64,000 nt of DNA from Shewanella sp. Choline-02u-19 (GTDB lineage Bacteria; Pseudomonadota; Gammaproteobacteria; Enterobacterales; Shewanellaceae): NCBI RefSeq assembly GCF_002836205.1, contig NZ_PJBE01000013.1, positions 3,038,001 to 3,102,000 on the forward strand, given 5' to 3'. Below the pieces are notes generated by a model. That model saw nothing but the letters and a program-made list of their open reading frames with translations. It searched no databases and was not told the DNA's origin. The position numbers and the translations under genes were made by a program. This document shows positions 45,093-53,690 of the stretch, one piece after another (position 1 is the stretch's first letter; each line of letters starts with the position of its first letter).

Positions 45093-47555
45093 CTATTTCT
45101 TACTCGTTTTACGCTTCGCTGGCTTGGCTTTTTTAGCCGAAGACTTTGTTGCTGAAGCTTTGGTCTTAGTCGTGGGAGCTTGGCTACCACTGCTTGATTT
45201 GTTTTTGGTTGCAAATTTTGAACCCGATGTCGCTTTGGATCCACTTCTACCACCACTTGAACGCTTGCCTTTAGAAGCGCTCTTTTCTTTATCGGCAATC
45301 TTAGCGCCTTCACGATTGACGCGCTCTCTGGCGGTCATTGGCTTACTCGGCTTACGGCGTTTCCCACCAGCAGAGTCACCTTCCATCATCAGGTCGATTT
45401 GGCGATCATCGAGGTTGACGGCCGCCACTTTTACCGTGACCGTATCGCCAATTTGATACACTTGTCCAGATGCTTCGCCCACTAAGCGTTGGCGCATATT
45501 ATCGTACTGATAATAATCACTGCCAAGGCTAGAGATATGCACTAACCCGTCGATGAATAGATCATTGAGGCGTACAAACATACCAAAGTGAGTCACGGAT
45601 GCGATAACGGCTTCAAACGTGTCACCAACATGGTCTTGCATAAACTCACATTTGAGCCAATCACTCACATCTCGAGTGGCTTCATCTGCGCGTCGCTCTG
45701 TGGTAGAACACTCAACACCCAGCTGATCAAGTTCTTCAATCTTGTATTGGAAACCACCGTCAGCAGTCCACTGGTCGGCAAGATTGCCCTCTTCTTTTGC
45801 TAACAAGTAACGGATCACTCGGTGCAAAATCAAGTCAGGATAACGGCGTATTGGTGAAGTAAAGTGCGAATACTCTTCCAATGCTAGACCGAAATGCCCT
45901 TCGTTATCGGGGGTATATGTTGCTTGCTTCATTGAACGCAGTAACATTATTTGAATAAGCTCAGCGTCCGGTCTGTCGGCAATTTGCTCCATTACCGCTT
46001 GGTAATCTTTTGGTGTCGGCTCGAGTCCACCCTCCATCGTCAAGCCACGCTCTTTAAGGAAATCCTTAAAGTTGGTTAGCTTTTGTTCCGATGGTGATTC
46101 ATGTACGCGATATAACACCTCACCTTTGTGCTTTTTAACAAACTTAGCAGAGGCAACATTGGCTAAGATCATGCATTCTTCAATGATCTTATGCGCTTGA
46201 TTACGATTTCGCGGTATGATTTTATCGATTTTACGCTGTTCATTAAATACAAACTGCGTTTCTGTGGTTTCAAAAGCAATGGCACCACGGTCTGCACGAA
46301 TCCCATCTAATGTCAGATACAGAGATTGCAGTGTCTGCAGATGAGGGAAGATAGGTTTAAGCTTATCACTCACCTCACCGCCTTCAAGCATATCCGCTAC
46401 CTGGGTATAGGTTAGACGGGCATGAGAGTGCATAACGCCAGGGTAAAACTTATATCCTGATAACTTGCCAGCGGCAGAGATGGTCATCTCAGCAACCATG
46501 CAAAGACGGTCGACCTCTGGCATCAAAGAACATAATCCATTAGAGATCTTCTCTGGCAACATCGGGATCACTTGCGATGGGAAGTAAACCGAGTTGCCAC
46601 GTGAACGGGCTTCTCTGTCTAATGCAGACTCTGTGCGCACATAATGGCTCACATCAGCAATGGCTACCCATAAGCGCCAGCCACCTGACTTTTTCTTCTC
46701 GGCGTACACTGCATCATCGAAGTCTCGCGCGTCTTCACCATCAATCGTGACTAAAGGCAATTGACGTAGATCGACACGACCTTCTTTGTCCGCGTCGGTC
46801 ACTTCATCAGGGATCTTTTTAAGCTTCTTTTCAATCAGTGCAGACCACTCGTGTGGTAAGTCATAATTGCGTAGTGCTATCTCAATTTCCATGCCCGGCG
46901 CCATCTGCTGGCCAAGTACTTCGGTCACTTTTGCGGCCGCTTTAACATAGCGTCCAGGTCGACGAGTGAGCTCTAAAACAACGATATCGCCTTGTCTCGC
47001 GCCTAAACGGTCTTCTTCAGCGATCAGTATCTCTTGAGTGACACGACGATCGTCAGCGATAACGAAGCCCATACCAGCATCAAGATGGAAGCGGCCAACA
47101 AGTGCGGCGCTCCGTTGTTCAACTAAACGTACAATTCTAGCTTCACGACGCCCTTTACGGTCAACGCCTGCTTTTTGTGCCAGTACTTTGTCACCGTGAA
47201 AATACATCATCATGTCACGGTTATTAATATAAAGGTCGTCTCCACCCTCTGCTAACTTTAAGAATCCAAAGCCATCGCGATGGCCTATGACGGTGCCTGT
47301 TAGCAAATCCATTCTTTCTGGTAAGCCATATGATTTACCGCGAGTAAATACGAGTTCACCGTCACGCTCCATTGCACGCAAACGACGACGGATAGCTTCT
47401 AGCTGTTCTTCGCCTTCGATTTTAAGTGCGTTTGCAATGTGTTCACGGGTAAGTGGTGACGTTTGAGAGCGTAAGTATTCTAAAATATACTCGCGACTTG
47501 GGATCGGGTTCTCGTAGTTTTCTTGCTCTCGCTTAATATGCGGATCTTGTATCAT
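45093..47555 (-). CDS. rnr: Ribonuclease R
   Basis: 820 residues. Cold-shock domains, then the RNB catalytic domain with the metal-binding aspartates in DARDFDDAVY near 275-285, an S1 domain (near 640-720), and a basic Lys/Ser/Ala-rich tail from about 735. Processive 3'-5' exonuclease for structured RNA and rRNA. Followed directly by rlmB; the usual nsrR gene upstream is absent and motX is there instead. Confidence 0.98.
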   Translation of the reverse strand: MIQDPHIKREQENYENPIPSREYILEYLRSQTSPLTREHIANALKIEGEEQLEAIRRRLRAMERDGELVFTRGKSYGLPERMDLLTGTVIGHRDGFGFLKLAEGGDDLYINNRDMMMYFHGDKVLAQKAGVDRKGRREARIVRLVEQRSAALVGRFHLDAGMGFVIADDRRVTQEILIAEEDRLGARQGDIVVLELTRRPGRYVKAAAKVTEVLGQQMAPGMEIEIALRNYDLPHEWSALIEKKLKKIPDEVTDADKEGRVDLRQLPLVTIDGEDARDFDDAVYAEKKKSGGWRLWVAIADVSHYVRTESALDREARSRGNSVYFPSQVIPMLPEKISNGLCSLMPEVDRLCMVAEMTISAAGKLSGYKFYPGVMHSHARLTYTQVADMLEGGEVSDKLKPIFPHLQTLQSLYLTLDGIRADRGAIAFETTETQFVFNEQRKIDKIIPRNRNQAHKIIEECMILANVASAKFVKKHKGEVLYRVHESPSEQKLTNFKDFLKERGLTMEGGLEPTPKDYQAVMEQIADRPDAELIQIMLLRSMKQATYTPDNEGHFGLALEEYSHFTSPIRRYPDLILHRVIRYLLAKEEGNLADQWTADGGFQYKIEELDQLGVECSTTERRADEATRDVSDWLKCEFMQDHVGDTFEAVIASVTHFGMFVRLNDLFIDGLVHISSLGSDYYQYDNMRQRLVGEASGQVYQIGDTVTVKVAAVNLDDRQIDLMMEGDSAGGKRRKPSKPMTARERVNREGAKIADKEKSASKGKRSSGGRSGSKATSGSKFATKNKSSSGSQAPTTKTKASATKSSAKKAKPAKRKTSKK

Positions 47556-47595
47556 TCATTTTCCAAATTATTGGCATGGCTGCTCTCAGCTATGC

Positions 47596-48219
47596 TTATT
47601 GTTGCGTTCTCAGGTGTTCTTTCTTTGCCCTAGCTATTGCGCTGGGCGGCATTTTTGCCTCTAACACCTTTAACAAATTGGTTGCTTCGGTTTGTACCGT
47701 TTCATCGCTAAAAACTTCGTTGTATAGCCAATGAAAACCAGTTTCATAATCGCGGGGGCTACCATAGCCTTCACCAAATAACCGAACCAACATCATTCGC
47801 GCAGGTAAATCACCTGTCGCGGCTGCTGGTAGCACATAGTGCACAGCACGTTCTTTATCTTCCATGACGAATTTACCGTCATGGTAATACTCTGCCATTC
47901 TAACCATGGCTTCAGCACTGCCTTGCTCTGCTGAGGTTTTTAACATCGAGATCCCACGCGGCGGATTGGCCTTTACGCAGATCCCATGATTGAGCATTTC
48001 AGCCCAAAGATACTGATACAAAGGCTGCTTTAGCACTTCAGCTCTTGCTTCAATATCTTCTACAATTTGACAGTCATCGCCTTTAACTTGGGTTAAATAG
48101 CTTTTGGTACGAATTAAATCAACAAGTTGCTCTTGAGTATAGACGTCTACCGCTTTCGGAGTCGCCAGACTAGGCAAAGAAATTATCGATAATACAATAA
48201 TTAATACATAACGCAGCAT
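47596..48219 (-). CDS. motX: Sodium-driven flagellar motor protein MotX
   Basis: 207 residues from the ATG at 48219; a TTG 12 bases upstream is the alternative. Signal peptide ends near SLATP. It has the MotX opening VYTQEQLVDLI and two to three Sel1 repeats (AEQGSAEAMVRMAEYYHDG, DLPARMMLVRLFGEGYG), with C in DDCQIVEDIEARAE and HGICV, as in Vibrio MotX, and a polar flagellar T-ring role with MotY. The upstream region has a flagellar sigma-28 promoter, supporting this over a generic Sel1 protein. Sits next to rnr as in Shewanella. Confidence 0.88.
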   Translation of the reverse strand: MLRYVLIIVLSIISLPSLATPKAVDVYTQEQLVDLIRTKSYLTQVKGDDCQIVEDIEARAEVLKQPLYQYLWAEMLNHGICVKANPPRGISMLKTSAEQGSAEAMVRMAEYYHDGKFVMEDKERAVHYVLPAAATGDLPARMMLVRLFGEGYGSPRDYETGFHWLYNEVFSDETVQTEATNLLKVLEAKMPPSAIARAKKEHLRTQQ

Positions 48220-48302
48220 AAGGTCTCTCAATGACAGTGGGTTAATTCAAGCACTAAATATCGAGTCTGCTAAAAGCAAATTCTAAGCACATCTGTCTTT
48301 TC

Positions 48303-48329
48303 TCATCGGCAGTATACCGCATTTCTTGA
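48303..48329 (-). promoter_or_regulatory. Sigma-28 (FliA) promoter of motX
   Basis: On the minus strand: TCAA, 15 bases, GCCGATGA. The consensus is TAAA-N15-GCCGATAA, so 10 of 12 positions match at exact spacing. It lies about 85 bases before the motX start. Confidence 0.72.
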
Positions 48330-48653
48330 GTACTAACTGCACATTAACCATTTCTGATTACGCGGTTTTAAATATTAGTCTCTGGGGGCTATTTATCTTT
48401 CGAACTTAGCTTTTGTTCGCCTCTCTATGATAGCGAATAATCAATGCAGTACCAGGCTTGAGCGATGATGAGCGAGCTAAGGGAAAAGCTAATAACGCAT
48501 TATTGTCGTAAAATAATAGAGATATTTAACCGAACTAGAATGGCCGTGCTATTAGGTTATTTTCGCTGTGCAGGAGGATATTTGTGGAGAACAACTAATA
48601 CATGGCCTTACCGAAACAGACTATCGACGACGGTAAAACATCAATAACCGCTA

Positions 48654-48678
48654 ATAAAAAGGCCGCTAAACGCGGCCT
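48654..48678 (-). terminator. Terminator of purA
   Basis: AGGCCGC-TAAAC-GCGGCCT stem-loop with T run on the minus strand, just after the purA stop. The rest of the 48330-48653 gap holds no gene that I can support. Confidence 0.82.
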
Positions 48679-48685
48679 CTTCTTA

Positions 48686-49981
48686 TTAACTAAACGGATT
48701 CACTAGAATCATGGTCTCGTTTCTATCCGGACCCGTTGAGATAATATCAATCGGCGTTTCTAGCAACTCTTCTAAACGCTTAATGTAGTTGATTGCTGCC
48801 GGTGGCAGTTGCTCTACAGATGTTGCGCCGTAAGTTGTTTCGCTCCAACCAGGCAGAGTTTCTAAAACAGGCGTAACCTGCTCATAGCCTTCAGCTGCTA
48901 GCGGTGTTGTAGTTGCTACAGTACCATCAGGATACTCATAACCAACACAAATTTTCACTTCTTTAAGACCGTCTAGAACATCTAGTTTAGTCAAGCAGAA
49001 GCCGCTTACGCTGTTGATTTGAACTGCACGCTTCATCGCGACAACATCTAACCAACCTGGACGGCGTTTACGACCTGTAGTCGCACCAAACTCATGACCC
49101 TTAGTACCTAAGTAATCACCAATTTCGTTTTTCAATTCCGTTGGGAAAGGACCAGCACCAACACGGGTGGTGTATGCCTTCATGATACCCAAAACGTAAT
49201 CGAGATGACGAGGACCAAATCCAGAACCTGTAGCAACACCACCAGCGGTAGTATTAGAAGAGGTTACAAATGGATAAGTACCATGGTCAATATCGAGTAA
49301 CGTGCCTTGAGCACCTTCAAATAGAATCGGTTCACCGGCTTTACGTGCCTGATCAAGTAGCTCAGAAACGTCGACGCACATACTCTTCAAGTAATCAGCA
49401 ATTGCTAGAGCATCTTTCAATGTCTCTTCGTAATCTACCGCTTCACACTTGTAGTATTCGGTCAGCATGAAGTTATGATAAGCCATCACTTCCTTCAGTT
49501 TCTCTGCAAACAATTCTGCATTAAACAGATCGCCTACACGCAAACCGCGACGTGATACTTTATCTTCATATGCTGGACCAATTCCACGACCCGTCGTGCC
49601 GATAGCTTTATTGCCACGCGCTTTTTCGCGGGCCATATCTAATGCACAATGGAATGGAAGAATTAGAGGACATGCTTCAGAAATTAATAAACGTTCCTCT
49701 ACAGGTACGCCACGCTCTTTAAGCATGTTAATTTCAGTCATCAGTGCGTCAGGTGCAAGCACCACGCCGTTACCAATAATGCATTTTACATTATCGCGTA
49801 AGATCCCTGATGGAATAAGATGAAGAACGGTCTTGTCGCCATCGATAACAAGAGTATGACCCGCATTGTGGCCACCTTGGTAACGAACGACATATTTAGC
49901 CTGTTCGGTAAGAAGATCTACTATCTTACCCTTGCCTTCGTCACCCCATTGGGTGCCGAGAACTACAACGTTTTTGCCCAT
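48686..49981 (-). CDS. purA: Adenylosuccinate synthetase
   Basis: 431 residues from MGKNVVVLG (ATG at 49981), matching the E. coli start; the frame extends four codons upstream. GTP loop GDEGKGK near 12-18, catalytic H in GGHNAGHT near 41, and the TTGRGIGPAYEDK block near 130-140. Makes adenylosuccinate from IMP, GTP and aspartate. Follows yjeT. Confidence 0.98.
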   Translation of the reverse strand: MGKNVVVLGTQWGDEGKGKIVDLLTEQAKYVVRYQGGHNAGHTLVIDGDKTVLHLIPSGILRDNVKCIIGNGVVLAPDALMTEINMLKERGVPVEERLLISEACPLILPFHCALDMAREKARGNKAIGTTGRGIGPAYEDKVSRRGLRVGDLFNAELFAEKLKEVMAYHNFMLTEYYKCEAVDYEETLKDALAIADYLKSMCVDVSELLDQARKAGEPILFEGAQGTLLDIDHGTYPFVTSSNTTAGGVATGSGFGPRHLDYVLGIMKAYTTRVGAGPFPTELKNEIGDYLGTKGHEFGATTGRKRRPGWLDVVAMKRAVQINSVSGFCLTKLDVLDGLKEVKICVGYEYPDGTVATTTPLAAEGYEQVTPVLETLPGWSETTYGATSVEQLPPAAINYIKRLEELLETPIDIISTGPDRNETMILVNPFS

Positions 49982-50047
49982 TATTTGCTGCACGGTAGTG
50001 GTTAAAACGGGATTTTAGCAGATCTATAGGGGCGGTAGGCAAGTATT

Positions 50048-50236
50048 TTATGAAAAAATAATCAATATAATCACACCAACGGTGACTAAAGAGCCACCTA
50101 AACGTTGCAAAAGCTGCTGATTTTGATTGGAAATTTCTTTTAAATACGCTCGCCAACGATTGGGAAATAATAAGGGGCCAATTCCTTCAATGATGAGCAC
50201 TAAACCTAACGCAAGCATGATTAACTCAAAAGACAT
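50048..50236 (-). CDS. yjeT: YjeT/DUF2065 small membrane protein
   Basis: 62 residues with two hydrophobic helices (about 6-22 and 44-61) around a polar PNRWRAYLKEISN loop, the DUF2065 pattern. It lies 66 bases before purA, as in enterobacteria (hflC-yjeT-purA). Function unknown. hflK/hflC are not next to it here. Confidence 0.88.
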   Translation of the reverse strand: MSFELIMLALGLVLIIEGIGPLLFPNRWRAYLKEISNQNQQLLQRLGGSLVTVGVIILIIFS

Positions 50237-50666
50237 AACAAAGTATTTCCTGTACCGAACACTGAAGAATATAAAGCACTTTACCTCTCCTAATAGCCAG
50301 CTTCTCTAGCCACTATGATTACCGAGTTGCTCTTCAGCCATCTTATAGTAAGTGTGACCTCAGATAAATGTCGTAATAACCGACAAGCCAAATAAGCTAA
50401 TCAAAATCCCTCTCAATAGTGCTGTCGTGTGTGCTGAGCCAAAAAGGCAAGCTTCCATACATATGGCAACGTAAAAGCTGCACATGCGTATTTCAGCCGT
50501 TATCTGCCACAGGTTTAGCCAGTGCATTGCGGAGGGATTTTATTTGCCGATACAATTGAAAGCGTTCAGGACGTGTAAAAGCAACAACCTGAATGAAGAG
50601 TCGCTCGAAAAAGCAGACTAAGTTGATAAATATTGTGATTAGGCAAAGCGGTAATTTCTAGGCAAT
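50237..50666. other. Intergenic region between yjeT and rpsI
   Basis: 430 bp with no supported gene, no repeat and no clear promoter. It marks a break in the hflK-hflC-yjeT-purA order. Confidence 0.4.
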
Positions 50667-50695
50667 AAAAAACCCAGCATATAGCTGGGCTTTTT
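50667..50695 (-). terminator. Terminator of rplM-rpsI
   Basis: Stem CCCAGC / GCTGGG extended by a G-T pair, five-base loop, six T on the minus strand; 19 bases past rpsI. Confidence 0.88.
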
Positions 50696-50713
50696 GAATT
50701 CTGAAAGCGAAAA

Positions 50714-51106
50714 TTAACGCTTAGAGAATTGTGGCTTCTTACGTGCTTTACGTAGGCCAACTTTCTTACGCTCAACTTTACGAGCATCACGGGTAACGAA
50801 ACCAGCAGCACGTAGAGAAGGACGTAGAGTCTCGTCAATTTCCATCAACGCACGGGTAATACCGTGACGAATAGCGCCTGCTTGGCCAGTGTTACCACCA
50901 CCCTTAACAGTTACCATGATGTCTAGCTTGTCAGTCATTTCAACTAGCTCTAGAGGCTGACGAACAACCATGCGAGAAGTTTCACGACCGAAATATTCGT
51001 CTAGAGGTAACTGGTTAACGATAATGTTACCAGTACCTACTTTAACGAATACACGAGCAGTAGAAGTTTTGCGACGGCCAGTGCCGTAGTATTGAGTTGC
51101 AGCCAT
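50714..51106 (-). CDS. rpsI: 30S ribosomal protein S9
   Basis: 130 residues, identical length to E. coli. YYGTGRRKTSTARVF at the start and the basic KKPQFSKR C-terminal tail that reaches the P site. Follows rplM by 14 bases. Confidence 0.99.
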   Translation of the reverse strand: MAATQYYGTGRRKTSTARVFVKVGTGNIIVNQLPLDEYFGRETSRMVVRQPLELVEMTDKLDIMVTVKGGGNTGQAGAIRHGITRALMEIDETLRPSLRAAGFVTRDARKVERKKVGLRKARKKPQFSKR

Positions 51107-51120
51107 TGCTATAATCCCGT

Positions 51121-51552
51121 TTAGATATCAAGTACTTGAGGTTGTTGTGCAGCGTGGTTATGCTCTGTACCAGCGTAAACTTTAAGCTTACGGAACATGG
51201 CACGGCCCAATGGGCCTTTAGGTAGCATACCCTTAACAGCCTTTTCGATAATCATTTCAGGCTTATGAGCTTGCAGCTTCTCAAAAGTTATCTGCTTAAT
51301 GCCACCGATGAAACCAGAGTGTGAATAGTAAACTTTGCCTTTGGCTTTGTTTCCAGTCACGGTAACTTTCTCAGCGTTAATAACGATGATGTAGTCACCA
51401 GTATCAACATGAGGCGTATACTCTGGCTTATGCTTTCCGCGTAGGCGAGAAGCTATTTCAGTAGCGATACGACCCAAAGTTTTACCTTCGGCGTCAACGA
51501 CGAACCAATCACGAGTGACTGTTTCTGGTGTAGCAGTAAAAGTAGTCTTCAT
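51121..51552 (-). CDS. rplM: 50S ribosomal protein L13
   Basis: 143 residues from MKTTFTATPETV (E. coli 142). VDAEGKTLGRIATEIA and KGMLPKGPLGR are the family's main blocks. The frame extends five codons upstream without a ribosome site. First gene of the rplM-rpsI operon; autoregulation by L13 is known in E. coli. Confidence 0.99.
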   Translation of the reverse strand: MKTTFTATPETVTRDWFVVDAEGKTLGRIATEIASRLRGKHKPEYTPHVDTGDYIIVINAEKVTVTGNKAKGKVYYSHSGFIGGIKQITFEKLQAHKPEMIIEKAVKGMLPKGPLGRAMFRKLKVYAGTEHNHAAQQPQVLDI

Positions 51553-51707
51553 TTTACAAAAACCCAATGTTAAAATTCTGTCTCACATGCTAATGCCATT
51601 ATTGGCAAAAACACAAAAAATGCCTTTCCCCGCCCCTTCGAGCAAAGAATTAGGCTTTACAACTTCCACCTAGAGTGGTGGATAACGAGGGCAGGTGGCG
51701 GATTATA
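51553..51707 (-). promoter_or_regulatory. rplM promoter and leader
   Basis: A perfect -10 TATAAT (51702-51707 on the minus strand) with only a poor -35 (GATTTT-type) 16-18 bases before. The leader of about 140 bases has a CCACC...GGTGG-type inverted stretch (51660-51690), and could be the L13 autoregulatory region, which was not folded. The rest of the 51553-51878 gap is otherwise empty. Confidence 0.45.
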
Positions 51708-51878
51708 GACAAAGATGAGTTAAAAATCACCTAATTTCTAGATAAATTCTTATCTCTTTTTAAACGTTTCATCTATCAAGGCTGCAGATGACCCTCTGAT
51801 CGCCTCATAACGTAGGAAATAAGGTCGTTTTAGAGACAAATAATCAAGTTAAAAAGCAGCGAGTGATTGGCTTTAAAC

Positions 51879-52997
51879 TTAAGGTAAATGCTCTAACGCC
51901 AAATAATCGTGGGACTGCATTTCGGTCAATCTGGAACGACAACGTTTAAATTCAAAATTCAGTAAGCCTTTAGTATAGATATCCTCTAAAGAGACTGCCG
52001 ATGAAATAATTAATTTAACATTACGCTCATAAAACTCATCTACCATCGCTAGAAATCGACGTGCAATGTCATCACCAGTTAAATGCTCGCCCATCTGCTC
52101 TACGTTACTGAGCAGCACCGTATGGTAAAGTCTTGCAACCTCCATATAGTCTCGTTGGCTGCGCGGGCCATCGCATAACGCTCTAAAATCAATCAACAAT
52201 ACCCCTTGGGCTTGCTGACGGATCTCAATGACGCGGCCATCAATTAGCACCCCTTCTTGTGAGATCTCAGATTCCGGGGCTAACTTCGCAAAATACTCTT
52301 GTAAGTTTTGCTCAGCCTGTGCATCTAATGGTGAGTGATAGATCTCAGCTTGCTCAAGTGTTCTTAGTCGGTAATCAATGCCTGAGTCGACATTTAAAAT
52401 ATCGCAATACTTATTAATAGCAGCAATCGCGGGTAGGAATCTAGCCCGCTGCAAACCATTGCGATACAGTTCGTCAGGGATGATGTTAGACGTCGCGACT
52501 AAGGCGACGCCTTCAGCAAACAAGGATTCAAACAAGGATCCTAACAACATTGCGTCAGTAATATCAGAGACAAAGAATTCATCAAAGCAGATCACTTGAT
52601 ATTGTGTCGCCATTTTTTTAGCGATAATGACCAGCGGATCACGTTGCCCTTGTAGCTGTGCCAAATCAATATGTAATTGATGCATAAACCGATGGAAATG
52701 CGCACGCAGTTTTTTTTCACCCGGAAGAGAATCAAAAAAGGTATCCATTAGATACGTCTTACCGCGACCCACTCCGCCCCATAAATAGAGCCCTTGTACG
52801 CTTTGCTTTGATTTTGTCCCAAATAGAGAAAACAGCTTACTCTTGCTGCGTCCTTGGCTATTCAGTGCGATAAGATCGTCGTACACTCGTTGCAGTTGCT
52901 TTACCGCTTCTTCTTGTGCAACGTCGTGGGAAAAGTCATCTCGAGTTAAATCTTGTTGATAATGCTGCCAAGGAGTTAAATGCGACACGTAAATCAT
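51879..52997 (-). CDS. zapE: Cell division ATPase ZapE (AFG1 family)
   Basis: 372 residues (E. coli 375). Walker A GGVGRGKTYLMD near 73-84, Walker B VICFDEFFVSD near 135, and sensor residues in ATSNIIPDELY. ZapE binds FtsZ and modulates the Z ring. Divergent from zapG-degQ-degS, the same neighbourhood as in E. coli. Confidence 0.95.
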   Translation of the reverse strand: MIYVSHLTPWQHYQQDLTRDDFSHDVAQEEAVKQLQRVYDDLIALNSQGRSKSKLFSLFGTKSKQSVQGLYLWGGVGRGKTYLMDTFFDSLPGEKKLRAHFHRFMHQLHIDLAQLQGQRDPLVIIAKKMATQYQVICFDEFFVSDITDAMLLGSLFESLFAEGVALVATSNIIPDELYRNGLQRARFLPAIAAINKYCDILNVDSGIDYRLRTLEQAEIYHSPLDAQAEQNLQEYFAKLAPESEISQEGVLIDGRVIEIRQQAQGVLLIDFRALCDGPRSQRDYMEVARLYHTVLLSNVEQMGEHLTGDDIARRFLAMVDEFYERNVKLIISSAVSLEDIYTKGLLNFEFKRCRSRLTEMQSHDYLALEHLP

Positions 52998-53153
52998 TCT
53001 CTATCTGTAGGTAAGGAACAAACACAAATCAGCCGATCAGGACTGTTTGGTGATTAATTATAATTAAACTATTTCAGTAAATAGTACCACGGCCGAAAGC
53101 CGCCATGTATATTTGGCAGCATCTCTCTTTTTAAAGTCGTCATTGGAGTCAAT

Positions 53154-53504
53154 ATGGAATGGGCATTAACCTTTGCAGCCTTTGTTATAGGCAGCGTTTT
53201 TGGCTACGTTGGGCATACCGTTTTAACTATAAAAAATAAAGACAAAAGTCAAAATAAACAGCTAGAGCAAACTCAGCTGGAACTTTACCAATATAAGCAA
53301 GAAGTATCAGATCACTTTGACGGCCACTATAAACAACTCTCGGAACTTACCCACCTAGTCAATAAGGTTAACCAGCAATGGAATACATCTGCGAGCTTAT
53401 TAACCTCCCCAACGACTGATAAACATCTAGCTGATTTAGCGCCTGTAGATAACCGCAGCGTAGCAACCGATAGCACCTATACTGAAAAGACTGCATCACT
53501 ATAG
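53154..53504 (+). CDS. zapG: ZapG/YhcB membrane protein (DUF1043)
   Basis: 116 residues: N-terminal membrane helix (about 2-22, WALTFAAFVIGSVFGYVG), coiled coil (30-80) and a Thr/Ser-rich tail. Matches YhcB, an envelope growth and division protein. GGAG before the ATG. Confidence 0.9.
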   Translation: MEWALTFAAFVIGSVFGYVGHTVLTIKNKDKSQNKQLEQTQLELYQYKQEVSDHFDGHYKQLSELTHLVNKVNQQWNTSASLLTSPTTDKHLADLAPVDNRSVATDSTYTEKTASL

Positions 53505-53541
53505 AGAATGTATCGATAAATTAACCTTTGTTAATCATTGA

Positions 53542-53570
53542 TGAACTTTTTGATACTCGCTTGAGTCCGA
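53542..53570 (+). promoter_or_regulatory. Candidate sigma-E promoter of degQ
   Basis: TGAACTT, 17 bases, TCCGA, against GGAACTT-N16-TCTGA. About 120 bases before degQ. Weaker than a consensus site. Confidence 0.35.
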
Positions 53571-53690
53571 CTCAATAACGAATGATATAAAACAGATTAT
53601 ATGATTTGCATGGCATTCACCTTTTGTTAAAGGTAAACCAGTGCCGAACCGTGCAAACATTAGTATTGACGAAATTGGAGCAACGTATAA

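Noticed and set aside
48465..48647. 60-codon plus-strand frame before purA
   Set aside because: No homology seen and no context supporting a gene there.
50566..50838. 90-codon frame overlapping rpsI
   Set aside because: Shadow of rpsI in another frame plus its terminator region.
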